Shown here in pieces: positions 45,698-58,636 of a stretch of 64,000 bases of DNA. Numbering within the stretch: the stretch's first letter is position 1; each line of letters opens with the position of its first letter. The notes below the pieces were generated by a model. It ran no database searches. It had not been told where the DNA came from and saw only the letters and a program-made list of their open reading frames with translations. Origin of the DNA: Buddleja alternifolia (taxonomy: Eukaryota; Streptophyta; Magnoliopsida; Lamiales; Scrophulariaceae); assembly GCA_019426215.1 (NCBI GenBank), contig CM033391.1, forward strand, positions 20,262,708 to 20,326,707, in the 5' to 3' direction. The translations under genes were made by a program, and so were the position numbers.

Positions 45698-47282
45698 TGT
45701 TGGTCCCAAGTGGCATACGAAAGGGTCTAGAAGGGGGGGGGGGGGGGGGGGGGGGGAATTGAATAGACCCTGAAGTCTTTTTTGACTTCAAAAAGATTCG
45801 TATTAAAACGTTTTGGACGCTTGAAATGTAGACGCTCGACTAAGCGTTTACTTGAAATATAGACGCTTCGGCTGAGCGTCTAATGAAAATTGTTTTTAGA
45901 AAGTTAACTTTAGACTTTAAGATTTGAATACTTTAACCAAATAGGTTTAAGCGTTCAGTTCTTTGATCAGTGTTAGTACAGCGGAATGATTTTGGAGTCT
46001 TCCTTTTTGAAAGCTTTCGCGTCACAGAAAGTATTTTAGTTGCTTAGCGTTTGATTGTGTTTTACTTAATCAATATATGCAATGATATGATAATAAGAAA
46101 ATTGACTGTAAAGTAAATAGCACAATAATTGTAAGATTCGTTGGGTGGTGTAATCCTAACTACGTCCTTCTTCTCCTTGAACACTCGGAGGCAAACCGTT
46201 AAGATGGTTCTCAAAGAAAATCACACAGAAACTTCTACAAATTAGGGAGAGATGGATGTTGATGACTTGATCTCCTTGATCACACAGATATCTGCTCCAA
46301 ATCACTTCTATCCCCTTGCTTCTTTCACCCAGAAATAATGCAAGTATCCAACTTCGACTGCACACAGATCGCGAGGCTTGGATGAGGTTTTTCTAAACGA
46401 TTTGTTTGATTTTGATAAAGTTCAAACAACTGGGAATATCTCAATAGTAGTGTAGGTTTCTCCGAAAAGAATGTTTGAGATATTTGGTTGACTGTCTCAG
46501 GAATTGAAGAAAAGCAAGGAGAATGTTTGCTTGAATATTCTGGCTTTTCTGAGATTTTAAGGAATGAGACTTCAACGCAACAGCAATTTGGCTTGGAGTG
46601 GATCATTATATTTGGCTTGTTGTTGAAGTCCTATTTATAGGCATTCTTGGAAAAAGTGTCCGTTTGACACATGCACAGACGCGTGTCTCTCACTTCCGCG
46701 AGTGAACCACTTTTGTCCTTTTTCCTAAAAATCTGCTGCACAAAAGTTGGTGTTGCAGTCTGTGAAAGTTGACAGTCCAATAGGGTGGCTTCTCCGTACG
46801 TCTGAAAGTGCTTATCACATTTAATGCTCTTATCAGCATTTAATGCATTTGAATTAAATGCCCGTTGGCACTTAATACACTGAGAATATTTGCATTAAAC
46901 TCCTTCTGGACTTGGAAATAAATTCAGATGAAATCCATCATTGATAGACGCTTATCCATCCTTGAATTACTTCTGTCCTATAAGGTGATGCTTGATATAG
47001 CTGGTCATTTGGACGCTTGGAAGCTTCATCTTTATTCAAACTTCAGGCGCTTGAGTCTTCAAACTTTACCACAGCTCACTCAGAATTCATCAGACGCTCA
47101 GCCTAAGACTACTTAGCTTAACAATCTAGAATAAAAACAAAACGAAGCCTATAAAGCCTATTACAAATCTAACGCTTCAAAGCTTATACATGATTTCTAC
47201 TAAAATTAAACTTACATAATTTGGGGTCTAACATAAAATCCTAATTGTCATCATCAAAACATCAAACATGAAATTCCTAACA
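45698..47282 (-). repeat. SIRE-like copia 3' LTR (1585 bp)
   Basis: On the plus strand it runs from TGTTGGTCCC to TTCCTAACA; in element orientation it starts TGTTAGGAA and ends GGGACCAACA. A TATA box, CTATAAATAG on the minus strand, lies at 46631-46640. A run of 24 G (plus strand) sits at 45733-45756. The last 892 bases in element orientation match the truncated 5' LTR at 57745-58636. The 93-codon open frame at 46325-46606 lies in the LTR and looks non-coding. Confidence 0.9.
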
Positions 47283-47299
47283 ATTTCCCCCTTTTTGAT
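47283..47299 (-). other. Polypurine tract of the SIRE-like element
   Basis: On the minus strand AAAAAGGGGGAAAT ends exactly where the 3' LTR begins (TGTTAGG). This is the plus-strand primer position in element orientation. Confidence 0.85.
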
Positions 47300-47531
47300 G
47301 ATGGCAATACTTACACTTTTATAGTTCAAGAGTTAGACAGCCAAAATGAAAGTTAGCTTTGGTTAGTAAAAGTTAGTTGAGGTTAGTAAAAGTTAGTTGA
47401 GGTTAGTTAAGCTTCAACGAGTTGTTTCAGCTGAAAAATGCATTTTATATATGTCAATATTACAAGCATTTTTACAACTAAACAAAAGCTACATAAGAGA
47501 CAAGAATATAGATAATGCAAATCAAGAAGTC

Positions 47532-50500
47532 TTAACGACTTGGTCTAACTATGTATCGCTTGGGCATTTCAGCTCGAATAGCTTTAGTTAGGCTATCTTC
47601 CAAAGTCATCATCGCTTCATGATCTTTGTCGATTATGAGCTTATTCTTTTCCTTTTGTCTCTTCTTGAAAGCTACAAAGTGTCTGTCCCATTCAGTCGGA
47701 TCAATACCCATATACCTTAGGCAAATTCTGAAAGTTCGGTTGAAGTCAGTCATCTGCCTCTCTTCGGCTAAGATTCTTGGATCTGTAGGTTTTGGAATAG
47801 ATGTTCTTTGAAGAGGGATGTCAAACTGTTGAAGCTGTGCTCTAGAAGGTATTGGTATATTTGGATACAGTGCTAGTGGAGGTTCTCTTAGCGTTCTACT
47901 AGGCGCTCCAGCAGAATCACTTACTCTATAAGCAGTTATCCAAGATGGGAGTCTTGATGCAGAAAGAGTAGATAATTGCTGACGCTTCGGCGGCGGAGGA
48001 AGATCTTGAGCTCTTGAACCAGACGCTCTTCTCTTTCCCCTTATTTCCATCATCAGCCTTCAGAAAATGTTTTGTGAGTAGGCTAACTTGAGAGGCAATC
48101 TGAGACATTGAAGCTGTAATATCATCAAAACGCTTGTCGAAGTGTTCATGCATTGCAAGAAGCTTAGAGTTGGTAGCATTATTCATATCTTGAAATTCTC
48201 TACGACACTCATCAACAGCCGCTTAAGCAGAACCTTTCATATGACCTATTTGAGCGTTCATGGTTTGAGATTCAATCTTTGCCAGATCTGTCTTAATCCA
48301 ATGGAGGGATTCTTCATTCTGAGTAGCTTGATTGCTCATCTCCTCTAAGATAGATTTCAGCAAAGGTCCAAAAGTTTGACTCACATCCGATGGAACCGCT
48401 TGAGGAGCCGGTCGCTTGAATCTGGATGTATGCTTGAGTGAGTCAAGGGGAGCTTGATATGCAGGATAAAAAATTGTACCTCGTACATCAGTTTGAAGAT
48501 CCTCAGTAGTATTAGCAGCCACATAGTCAACGAGTTCAGGATCGTCAGGAATATCTTTTGGTGGAGACGCTTGAACTGGTTTTTCAGCAGACGCTGGAAG
48601 ACTTGCAACTTCTAAAGTGGACCCTGGTACGGATGCTTCAACCAACTTAGCAGGCACTTCCTCAATCACTAACTTCGCTTGACGAAAGTCATCAAATTGG
48701 AAGCTCCAAGAGGCGAGAGTAGCATAGGAATCTGAAAGAAGCTTCCAGAATTTCAGTCAGCCTGGAACGAGAGATGCAGGTCCCTTGAATGAATGTGCGA
48801 ATTGGGCTATCTATGGCCCTGATGTACATTGGACCAATGATATCCAACACATGATTTGGAAGGATTTTGGACGGCGCTTGGCAGATAGAGAAAATCGCAT
48901 TGGGTAGTAATTCCTAGAAAATCTAATCAACCTATCTGTTGGAAGACTTTGAAGACGTTGAGATTCAGGAATATACGAATTGTAGTACTCTTCCAGATAA
49001 GGATAAATAGCTTGAGCCAGTCCCTGATTTCTTTCTAGCTATGAGAGGACAAACTTATAGTGACTGAGTACCTCTTTGCGAATAGACGGGAGCAAGGGAT
49101 ATCCTCGAAAGGGGTAGATTACTGAACCGTTCCAATGTCTGAGATTGGTAGTGAAGATTTTGTAGAAAAGAGATATGGGAGTCATAATCTTCACCATCAT
49201 GTTGAAGTTATCATCGCAGTGGCTTGGAGCAAACTTCGAGCTAGATATTGAAGTACTGCCACTGGTTGATGTATGAGCGTTGAAGTGAAGAGGAGTAATG
49301 GACAGTCTGTGAAGCTCTTGACGCAAACACTGCTCAATTTGATGTCGAATTAGTGGGAGCTTGAGAACAGTTCCAACTCTCAGTTGACGCTTCTTAAGGC
49401 AGTACTTGGCAAACTGACGCTTCTTGTCATGCATGCCTATACCAAATAAATGGGGAGCTTGAACTAGCTCCGGGAAAGTGTAATTATGACCCACATACGC
49501 TTCAGCCCCATTTACCTCGGCCATACAGTAATCTGTCCCAGCATTAATCATAGCTCTAACGCCTTCATGATGAATATCTCTGATAGATTCAAAGCGATAT
49601 CTATCAGTTTGATAGTTCGCATTCCAGACGCTATCAAAATATGTATCAGCTTCAGTTTGGATCACATCTGTGAGAGATGCTAGACGCTCACTGGTGTGAA
49701 TTCATTTATTCTTTTGCAGGAGAAGTGGATTGGCAGAATTCAAGTTCTCTTCACTATTTTCTATGAGAGGAAAGTGTGTGTAGCCTTCTCTATTCAAAAT
49801 GGCTTCAGACGGATTGAGAAAGGTTGGGCGAAAAGGATCATACACTCTGATGTTGTAGTCCCTTAGAGCGAAATCGGTTGACTTGCTGTGCCCATAGTCT
49901 AGATAGTAAGCCAGATCTGCATCACACTTAGGAGTTCTGCCTCCTTGTCTGTCTTGTTGAAGAATAAGGGAAGACGGTATCTGATCAGGAGTTTTACCGA
50001 GTTGAACTGTCAGATAGTATTTTCCCTTAATTTCTGTCAGCTCAGTGTTGAACACTATATCCCTGATCTGATTGTCGATGTCAATCAGCGAGGCTACCTC
50101 ATTCTCAGCATTAATGTATCTTTCTTCATTATGTCCTGCTGGAATGAAGTCTTCTTCGAGCGCTGGAGGCATATAATTGATTGAATGATCAATCGTCTTC
50201 AGTGGGTCCAGCTTGAAGAAATGCCTTGGCTATGTAACGTCTTCAGCAACGCTCTGACCTTCTGAGCGTGCCTCTGTTATAGCCGGAACAATAGTTGACG
50301 CTTGAACCTCTTTGGGAGCAGGTTCCTCTACTTCGAGTGTAGTAGCTTCTGCGGCAACATCTTTGGCAATGGCCACAATATTTATCATCTCAACATCCAG
50401 GTGGACGTCTGTTGATGCTTCAGCAGCAGTTGGAACTAAAGCTGTAACAAAAGAACTATCCTCTATAAGAGAAGGATCTTCTATAGATGTAGGAAGGGAG

Positions 50501-51369
50501 ATCCTGTGGGAAAAAATAAACTTACCCTGAGAACGAGTCTCATTAGCACCTTGAGCGCTTCGCTCAACAGCAACTTGAGCGCTTTGCTCAACAGTCTCAG
50601 GATCTTCAGGAACAGGAGCAGCTCGATGCTTGCTTGTCCTGGAATGCTTGAAAATCTTCTTCACGTTGAATCCTTCAACTAGCTTTAGCGCTTGAGCGGG
50701 AGGGGCGGCAGCTGGTTCCTCGAAATCAATTTGTTTAATAATCCCTTATCAATTTGGGGTGCTTAAACAGTCCCTAAACCTTCCAAAAACATACTCACTC
50801 CAGTTGATCTTGAGATTGAGGAGTATCGCCATCATCATCTGGAATTGAATTGGGTTCACCTTATCAAAGGTACTCACTCTGCATTCTATGATTTTGCTGC
50901 AAAAATCAGCCATCAGTCGGTACTTGGACACTAAATCTTTCTTTTTAAAGTGCTGTTTGTATGGTACTCCGTCATATGCACTCATAGTCGTCCATGCGTT
51001 CTTGATTTGTTCTAAAGTTACACTGTCCAATGCCTCACCCTCATTTGGAAGATTGAAGTTCTTGGCAATGGAAGCAGCAGATAAAACAAATTCCTTTGGT
51101 GGCTCCTTCTTGGATAGAGGAATGAGACAAGAGATAGACTTCTTGTCTGCGGAGAGTTTAGTAGTTTTCCAGAAGGTGTCGACTTCCATTGGAAAAAAAT
51201 AGGAATACTTAGTCAAGAATGTTTTGAGCCCAGCCTTGGTTACCAAGTCCATCATATCAGTTAGATTGATCTGAGGTTGCTCATAAAGAAATTTCCAATC
51301 GACAACAAGGCCTTCAGTAACCTTTATGATAGGCATGGCCGAAGTAGAAGCAGATTTTTTTGGTGCCAT
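47532..51369 (-). pseudogene. SIRE/Maximus-type extra ORF region downstream of Pol, in broken frames
   Basis: Between RNase H and the polypurine tract lie 4 kb of minus-strand open pieces: 51369-50749, 50664-50230, 50172-49702, 49665-49039, 48669-48223, 48186-47926 and 48053-47532. The first begins MAPKKSAST and has a hydrophilic, globular-looking sequence with ISCLIPLSKKEPP. The later ones are Glu/Ala/Ser-rich or basic (MMEIRGKRRAS...). An ORF in this position is the hallmark of SIRE/Maximus copia elements, where it has been called env-like. I see no clear signal peptide or membrane anchor. The frames are separated by shifts and stops, so one intact protein is not encoded. Confidence 0.65.
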
Positions 51370-52194
51370 TTTAGTGAAAGAGATGAACTGAGATTTTCTT
51401 TTGCTTTGAAAGAGAGAGAGAGAGTAAAATTTGCAGAGAGTAAAGTAAATAATTTTCTGCAAAAATTGTGTTTTAATTGACACAGAAGAATTTTTTTTTG
51501 AAACTTGTGTTCTCTCGTCTCAATAAGATGTAGACACGTGTAAAGTGATTTAATTTCAGCCATGAATAGTATTAACTGTGGACGCGAGTTTTGTGTAAGA
51601 AAGAGAAGTTACATTTGGTAACTCCCATATATAAAAATTTGACATCCTAGTTAAAGTTTTAAAAACGTTTGGGATTTTCAGAGTGCAGTACACGCGCCTG
51701 ATGGTACACTGACACGTACATAGACACGTGCTATTTCTGAACCACCATTTTGAAAAGTTTTGATTACCCGCCAGTTTGATGTGATAGAAGCGTGTAGATA
51801 GAGTACAACATAGACTATTGAGTTTATCCACTACTTCAAAAAGCTTGTAAAATTTATGCATGAGTTTTATAAATAATTTTATATTAAGTGTTGAGTGGAA
51901 TATGTTCAACGCTTAACACGTATTACTTGTAAAATTTATATTGACGCTTGAAATCAAGATCCTTTTATACTTGAGCGTCAACATATTGTGCATAAATAAT
52001 TCTGAGCGTTGATGATCATGCATATGAGAGTTTTTGATCATTGACGCTTGGAATATGTTTCAAGTACAATTTTAAGGTTCCCCCTTAAGTTTGATAACTT
52101 ATAACAACTTTTCAAAAATCTTTTGGACATAAATAAAGTGGATTCCCCCTAAATTATATGTCTAATAAAATATGATGCATAATGATTAAGCGTT

Positions 52195-53660
52195 TCAGTC
52201 GATCATACCTAGTTCACTTCTCAAAGTGAGAAAACATTGTTCGTTGAGCGCTTTGGTGAAGATATCTGCCAATTGTTTGTCAGTTCCAATAAAATGCATG
52301 GAGATATCTTTCTTTTGAACATGGTCACGAAGAAAATGGTATCTAATGTCAATATGTTTGGTTCTGGAGTGAAGAACAGGGTTTTGAATCATGGTTAGAG
52401 CGCTTTGGTTATCACAATGAATGGGGTTGGACCTAGGATTATACCATAATCTCTAAGTTGTTGCCTCATCCATAACACTTGTGCACAACAACTTCCTGAA
52501 GCTACATACTCAGCTTCGGCTGTGGAGGTAGCTATCGATTGTTGTTTCTTACTATGCCATGAAACTAACCTATCACCTAGAAATTGACATGTACCACTAG
52601 TACTCTTACGATCTATTTTGAAACCTGCAAAATCTGCATCTGAGTAACCAATTAGTTCCAACGGAGAGTTCCTAGGATACCATAAGCCCAAATTTTGTGT
52701 GCCTTTTAGGTATTTAAGGATCTTCTTGGCAGCAATTAAGTGTGACTCTTTAGGATCGGCTTGAAACCGTGCACACATGCATACGAAAAACATAATATCA
52801 GGTCTACTAGCAGTAAGATAAAGAAGTGATCCAATGATACCTCTATAATTAGTGATATCAACCTTCTTTCCACTTTCATCTTTATCTAACTTAAGCGTTT
52901 GGCTCATTGGAATTTTTGAATATGATGCATTTTCCATACCAAATTTCTTAATCATATCTCTTGTATATTTAGCTTGGTTGATAAATATGCCATTAGGGAG
53001 TTGCTTAACTTGTAATCCTAAGAAGAAAGTTAATTCACCCATCATGCTCATTTCAAATTGTTCTTGCATCATTTTTGAAAATTTCTTACACAGATGCTTG
53101 TTAGTAGAACCAAATATAATATCATCAACATAAATTTGGACTAGGAGAATATCTTCATCATTGGTAATCTTAAATAACGTTGTATCAACACTGCCTTTTG
53201 AAAAGCCTTTACCAATAAGGAAAATAGAGAGAGTGTCATACCATGCTCGGGGTGCTTGCTTAAGCCCATAAAGTGCTTTGTCTACCTTGTAAACCATACC
53301 CTTACCATGGTTGTTGATGAATCCTGGTGGTTGCTCCACATATACCTTTTCTTGGAGTTTACCATTCAGGAAGGCACTCTTCACGTCCATTTGATACACT
53401 GTAAAGTTGTTGAACGCTGCATACGCTAGAAACATATGAATTGCTTCAAGACGGGCGACAGGAGCATATGTCTCATCAAAATCAATTCCCTCTTCTTGGT
53501 AATATCCTTGAGCTACGAGTCTGGTCTTGTTCCTTATCACAATGCAATTCTCATCCATCTTGTTTCTATATACCCATCTAGTTCCAATAACTCCTTGGTG
53601 AGTTGGTCTTGGTACTAGCGTCCAAACCTTACTACGCTCAAACTGATTAAGCTCTTCTTA
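52195..53660 (-). pseudogene. SIRE-like copia reverse transcriptase and RNase H
   Basis: The main frame (53558-52395) encodes RT with [42 protein letters not shown] and an intact YVDD box ([11 protein letters not shown]). RNase H follows with [20 protein letters not shown] and [10 protein letters not shown] frameshift near 52392 separates the last piece (52392-52195), which ends HFIGTDKQLADIFTKAL. Upstream, TAA at 53658-53660 interrupts the text leading to RT. The catalytic residues remain, but the polyprotein cannot be read through. Confidence 0.92.
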
Positions 53661-54100
53661 CATGGCTTCAATCCAACTTGGATCACTTAGCGCTTCATCC
53701 ACTTTCTTAGGCTCCATTTGAGATAAAAAGCTTGCGAACATAACCTCATTAAATGTAGCAGCTCTAGTCCTAACAGGCGCTTTAATATCTCCAATAATCT
53801 GCTCAGGTGGATGATCACGCTGCCATAGTCTGTCTAGTTGGAATGGGTTATGAGGTTGAACAGGCGCTTGAAGATCAGACGCTTGACTACCCTCTTGCGT
53901 AGGCGCTTCAAGTTCACTGATTCTTGTTTGCTTTCAATGATCACTCTCTTCATGATCATCAGCAGATCTTACATTGTTATTCGAAATATCCTCACGAGTA
54001 ATCTTAGGATGTGGCATTGAGATCTCATCATCGTCGTCACGATCATCATCAATGGTAATCTTAGACGCTTGATGACATAGATCTTCAACTCCTACATCAT

Positions 54101-54890
54101 TCATATTAACCTTACTTGGTTCTTGGTTACCATATCAAATATAACATGAATAGATTCCTCAACCTTCGATATGATCTTGTTTAAGATGCGAAAATTCTTT
54201 TCATTCTTAGCGTAGCCTAGAAAGATTCCCTCATCCGCTTTAGGATCAAATGTCTTTAGGCTTTGGGATCCATTATTATGAATAAGACATTTAGAACCAA
54301 AGACATGAAAGTATGAAACATTTGGCTTACATACCTTCCATAGTTCATATGGAGTTTTCCCATGCTGTTTGTTGATCATGCAACGGTTTTGAGTGTAACA
54401 TGCAGTGTTGATCGTTTCGGCCCAAAACCTAGGAGCAAGCTTGGACTCTACTAACATTGTCCTAGCAGCTTCTTTGAGCGTTCTGTTCCGGCGCTCAGCT
54501 ACACCATTCTGTTGGGGAGTACTCATGATGTATTCCATTCTCTCCACAAAACTTCTCAACAACCTTGTTAGTAAACTCAGTACCGTGATCGCTTCTTATT
54601 CTTGCAACCTTAAGATTTTTCAATCTTTGAAGTTTCCGAATAAGCGTTGTTAACTTGTCACATGTTTCATCTTTGGATAAAAGAAATTCCACCCAAGTAA
54701 ATTGAGAGAAATCATCTACTATCACCAAAGTATACCTTTTACCACTCACACTAATAATTTGAATAGGTCCAAACCGATCCATGTGAAGTAGTTCAAGTAT
54801 CCTAGAGGTAGATAGATGAGGTAGATAGATGAGGTTTTCTTTTGAAAGATGATTTAACTTGTTTTCCCATTTGACAATGGTCACAAAGGC
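54101..54890 (-). pseudogene. SIRE-like copia integrase (frameshifted)
   Basis: Two frames overlap at 54495-54562. The first has D in LLHMDRFGP and D in RIRSDHGTEF. The second has E in STPQQNGVAERRNR and the C-terminal GIFLGYAKNEKNFRI. Together they hold the D-D-E triad. The frameshift is close to HHEYS at about 54510-54530. A short duplication of GATAGATGAGGTA text at 54811-54834 is seen just upstream. Confidence 0.9.
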
Positions 54891-54945
54891 GATCCTTGTG
54901 AAATGGTCCTTTTGGTAATCCCTCTACAAGATTTAGATTTATAAG

Positions 54946-56080
54946 CTAAGAGATTGTCTTAAAATTGAGGTGATTCATTTTTCTATGCCATAACCAACCC
55001 GTTTTAGATTCATTTTTAGCAACAAAACATGTTGGGTTGTTATCAAGTGTTGAACCCCAATCTACCAAATATACATTGTTTGTTCTTTTGCATTTCAATT
55101 TAGTAGACTTAGTCTTAGCGTCATTTATATAGCAACAGTCGCTTGAGAATATGACTTCAAAGCCTTTATCACAAAATTGACTTATGCTTAATAAATTGTG
55201 CTTCAGACCCTCAACATAATAAACATCACTTATCATGATGTTCCCCCTATGCACATTACTTTGGTTTTACCTTTGGAGTTGTCACCAAATACAACCTGAG
55301 GACCATTAGCAGCTCGATAGTTGATCAAAAGATCTTTGGAACCAGTCATGTGCCTTGAGGATCCACTATCGAAGTACCAAACAGATGTATTGGCTTTAGC
55401 TCTAGGTACCTGTAATCAAAAGGGAAGTTCTATTTTTGTTTAGGTACCCATTGTTGCTTGGGTCCTTCAACATTAGTAGCATTGTTAGCTTGAATTAGAA
55501 CTTTAGGAACCCATATTTGCCTAGTCTTCATTGTAGGAATACTGGCCTTCTTGGATTTCACATTGTGTTGTGTGTGTTGTTTGGGTGTGTAGCAATATCC
55601 TCGATTATAATAGTAATCATAATCATAGTCATAGTCATAGTCATAATCATCATATTAGCGATAATATGATCTAGACCGTTATGGATATTGACACTGGTAT
55701 TTCCTTGGCGTTGGCTTGGGTTGCATTTTTGGTGCAGGACGCTTAGCGTTTGTTTCACAGTGGGCAGGTTTATCCTTAGCCTTTTGAGCGTTTGGACAAA
55801 CCCGTATTTGTGAGTCATTTGCTTTTGCCTTTCCTTTTCCTGAGTCAGCTTTGGCTTTCTCATTTGGCCTCGTACCATTGTCACTTGGTTCATTTAGTGT
55901 TTGTCTTTGTGAACCTTCTTTAACAAAGAAAACACTCTTTCCTTTGTTGTTTGCCGTAACTTTAGATTTGTTTGGTTGTTTACTGAATTTATTGCATCTA
56001 AACCAGTCTTTTCACCAAATAATCTTGTTACCTCAGTCACATTGTCTAGCTTTCTTGATGCTTTGGACAATGATGAGACG
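54946..56080 (-). pseudogene. SIRE-like copia protease and pre-integrase region
   Basis: The aspartic protease motif FDSGSSRHMTG has its catalytic Asp codon at 55368-55370. The frame ends in a stop near CIGGTS; the pre-integrase frame (55254-54946) then reads VYYVEGLKHNLLSISQFCDKGFE and WLWHRKMNHLNF. Upstream, 55610-55660 is a hexanucleotide-type repeat that encodes alternating Tyr/Asp in the true frame. The Met/Thr/Ile-rich 111-codon frame at 55558-55893 is a shadow of that repeat. Confidence 0.85.
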
Positions 56081-56082
56081 AG

Positions 56083-57644
56083 CTATTCTGATTTAGCAAG
56101 TCTAGCAATCAGCTCAACTTCTCTCTTGACTATTATATCAAGATCACTTTTCAACTGGATTATTTCACTCTCAAGCGATTGGTTTTTCTTAATGCACTGT
56201 TGCTGAACTTGCAACTCTGATTTGAGCGTCACTTTATCACTTTTGAGCGATGAAATAATATCAAAGTGATTTTGGTATAATTTGGCGGCAACTTGACACT
56301 CAATATAGTATTCTTTGACTTTGTCAAGCAATTCTTCATAAGAAGGAGGAAGAGATAATTCAGTGTTTACCTCAGGAGACACTTCATCATCTCTGGCCAT
56401 GAGACAAATAAGTGCTGAGTCATCCACTGGCTCATCATCATCACTACTCTCTTCTGAAGACTCCAAATCTTCAAGTGCGGATGCTTGTTCTGATTCCGCT
56501 AGCAAACCTTGTTGACGAAGGTTGCTCCTGAATTGGTTTCTATCCAAGTAATCCTGCCTTGAAGGCTTAGATACGTTTGGATAAGGGCAATTTACCTGGT
56601 AGTGCCCTGGTTTCCTGCAATTGTAACAAAGACTAGTTTTCATCTTTTGTTCATTTGTTAATCTTGCATTGTGTGGTTTTGAGACCACTGGCGCTGAGAG
56701 ATTTTGAGCAGACGCTTGGTACTGAACAGGCGCTTGGGATGTAGGAACAGAATACTGAGGTGCTTGAAAATGTTGATGTATTGGAGCAGGCGCTTGATAT
56801 GAACTGTGTCCTTGATGCTTAGGACTATTTCCTTTCTTTTCATATCTCAAGAACTTTCTGAATCTATTTAGAAGTGCTAGTTCCTTATCCTCACTGATAT
56901 TTGAACCTTTTCTCTTATTACCCAATTTACCCTTGATTGATGGTACGAGCGCTCCAGATTCAATTACCGGACTACTCACAACATCACTGGATGAATTTAA
57001 CTCAAACTCAAATGCCTTGAGTTCTGAAAAGGCGTCTTCTAGACTCAAAAGATCCAACATATTAGATTCTCCGCGGTTGTCTTCATAAAAAATCTACTAG
57101 GTAGATTTCTGAAAATCTTAACCACCATTTCTCTGTTTTGCAAATCCATTCCCAACGATGTAAGTTCCATAACAAGAGCTGTGAATCTTATGTCCAATTG
57201 CTCTAGGGTCTCGTTAGGCAACATCTTAAAGCTGTTGAATTTTTCTTTAGCAATGGAGAGCTTATTTTCCTTGATTTGAGCTGATCCACCACAGATTATG
57301 GCCAACTTATCCCTAATTTCTTTAGTGGTATTACATGATTTGACTTTGTTGAATAAATTGTCGTTATCACCAATAGCCGTATACAAAGCATTTCGACTAA
57401 CATTGTCCAAATTTGCTCTTCGACGCTCATTAGTGGACCACTCTTGTTTAGGCTTCTCAACATAGCCATCTGGAGTTTCTTCCGTGGCTCCAGGCACTCT
57501 GGTAATAACCTTCAGAATTTGTATTGGTCCATCTGAAATAATATCGCACATTTCGTCATCACATGAACATAGATATGTAAAAGCTTTGACCTTTCATGAG
57601 TCATAGTTTGACTCGGTCAACTTAGGAAGTTTAGAAAATGCCAT
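56083..57644 (-). pseudogene. SIRE-like copia Gag (one nonsense codon, one frameshift)
   Basis: Starts at ATG 57644-57642 (MAFSKLPKLTESNYDS). TGA at 57596-57594 stands where a Trp codon is usual. The next piece (to about 57050) has the Gag core with RRANLDNVSRNALYTAI and MLPNETLEQLDIRFTAL. A frameshift at about 57045-57060 leads to the C-terminal part, with LLSLEDAFSELKAFE, the zinc knuckle CYNCRKPGHYQVNC (about 56600), an acidic stretch with EESSDDDEP, and a Lys/Leu/Glu-rich, probably coiled-coil end. Confidence 0.9.
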
Positions 57645-57730
57645 GAAAAACAAATTAAAAGCAACTAAATTTTGAAAAGGGATCTAAACAAGCTGTTACG
57701 CTTGGAAAAATTAAAATTTCAACTTTAACC

Positions 57731-57743
57731 GCTCTGATACCAC
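57731..57743 (-). other. tRNA-Met primer-binding site of the SIRE-like element
   Basis: On the minus strand TGGTATCAGAGC lies one or two bases after the LTR end CCAACA. It confirms the orientation and the position of the 5' LTR. Confidence 0.9.
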
Positions 57744-57744
57744 T

Positions 57745-58636
57745 TGTTGGTCCCAAGTGGCATACGAAATGGTCTAGAAGGGGGGGTGGGGGGGTTGAAT
57801 AGACCCTGAAGTCTTTTCGACTTCAAAAAGATTCGTATTAAAACATTTTGGACGCTTGAAATGTAGACGCTCGACTAAGCGTTTACTTGAAATATAGACG
57901 CTTCGGCTGAGCGTCTAATGACGACTGTTTTTAGAAAGTTAACTTTAGACTTTAAGATTTGAATACTTTAACCAAATGGGTTTAAGAGTTCAGTTCTTTG
58001 ATCAGTGTTAGCACAGTGGAGTGATTTTGGAGTCTTCCTTTTTGAAAGCTTTAGCGTCACAGAAAGTATTTTAGTTGCTTAGCCTTTGATTGTATTTTAC
58101 TTAATCAATTTATGCAATGATATGATAATAAGAAAATTGACTGTAAAGTAAATAGCACAATAATTGTAAGGTTCGTTGGGTGGTGTAATTCCAACTACGT
58201 CCTTCTTCTCCTTGAACACTCGGAGGCAAACCATTAAGATGGTTCTCAAAGAATCAGACAGAAACTTCTACAAATTAGGGAGAGATGGATGTTGATGACT
58301 TGAGCTCCTTGATCACACAGATTTCTGCTCCAAATCACTTCTATCTCCTTGCTTCTTTCACCCAGAAATAATGCAAGTATCTAACTTCGACTTCACACAG
58401 ATCGCGAGGTTTGGATGAGGTTTTTCTAAACAATTTGTTTGATTTTGATAAAGTTCAAACAACTGGGAATATCTCAATAGTAGTGTAGGTTTCTCCGAAA
58501 AGAATGTTTGAGATATTTGGTTGACTGTCTCAGGAATTGATGAAAAGCAAGGAAAATGTTTGCTTGAATACTCTGGCGTTTCTGAGATTTTAAGGAATAA
58601 AACTTCAATGCAACAACAATTTGGCTTGGAGTGGAT
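57745..58636 (-). repeat. SIRE-like copia 5' LTR, truncated: U3/TATA part missing
   Basis: The plus-strand start TGTTGGTCCC matches the 3' LTR, and homology runs for 892 bases to GGAGTGGAT at 58636. The intact LTR continues another 690 bases, including the TATA box about 100 bases further on. This LTR differs from both 3' LTR copies at shared sites, for example GACGACTG against GAAAATTG. Confidence 0.9.

Larger units (their letters stand above)
41258..58636. repeat. Tandem duplication, copy 1 (17.4 kb unit)
   Basis: 41258 to about 46928 reappears at 58646 to about 63898 in the same order and orientation, with scattered single-base differences (roughly one in 40 to 100 bases by eye). The unit begins at TTGTTTATTTC and ends inside the SIRE-like 5' LTR at 58636. 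It contains the long-LTR element with the SIRE-like copia inserted in it. The unit length is inferred from the junction at 58636-58646. Confidence 0.85.

Noticed and set aside
45460..45762. 100-codon frame ending in a glycine run
   Set aside because: It crosses the boundary between the long-LTR leader and the SIRE LTR, and the Gly run is the G-run.
46325..46606. 93-codon frame, repeated at 63290-63571
   Set aside because: It lies inside the SIRE-like LTR; its conservation reflects the recent duplication, and it has no recognisable domain.
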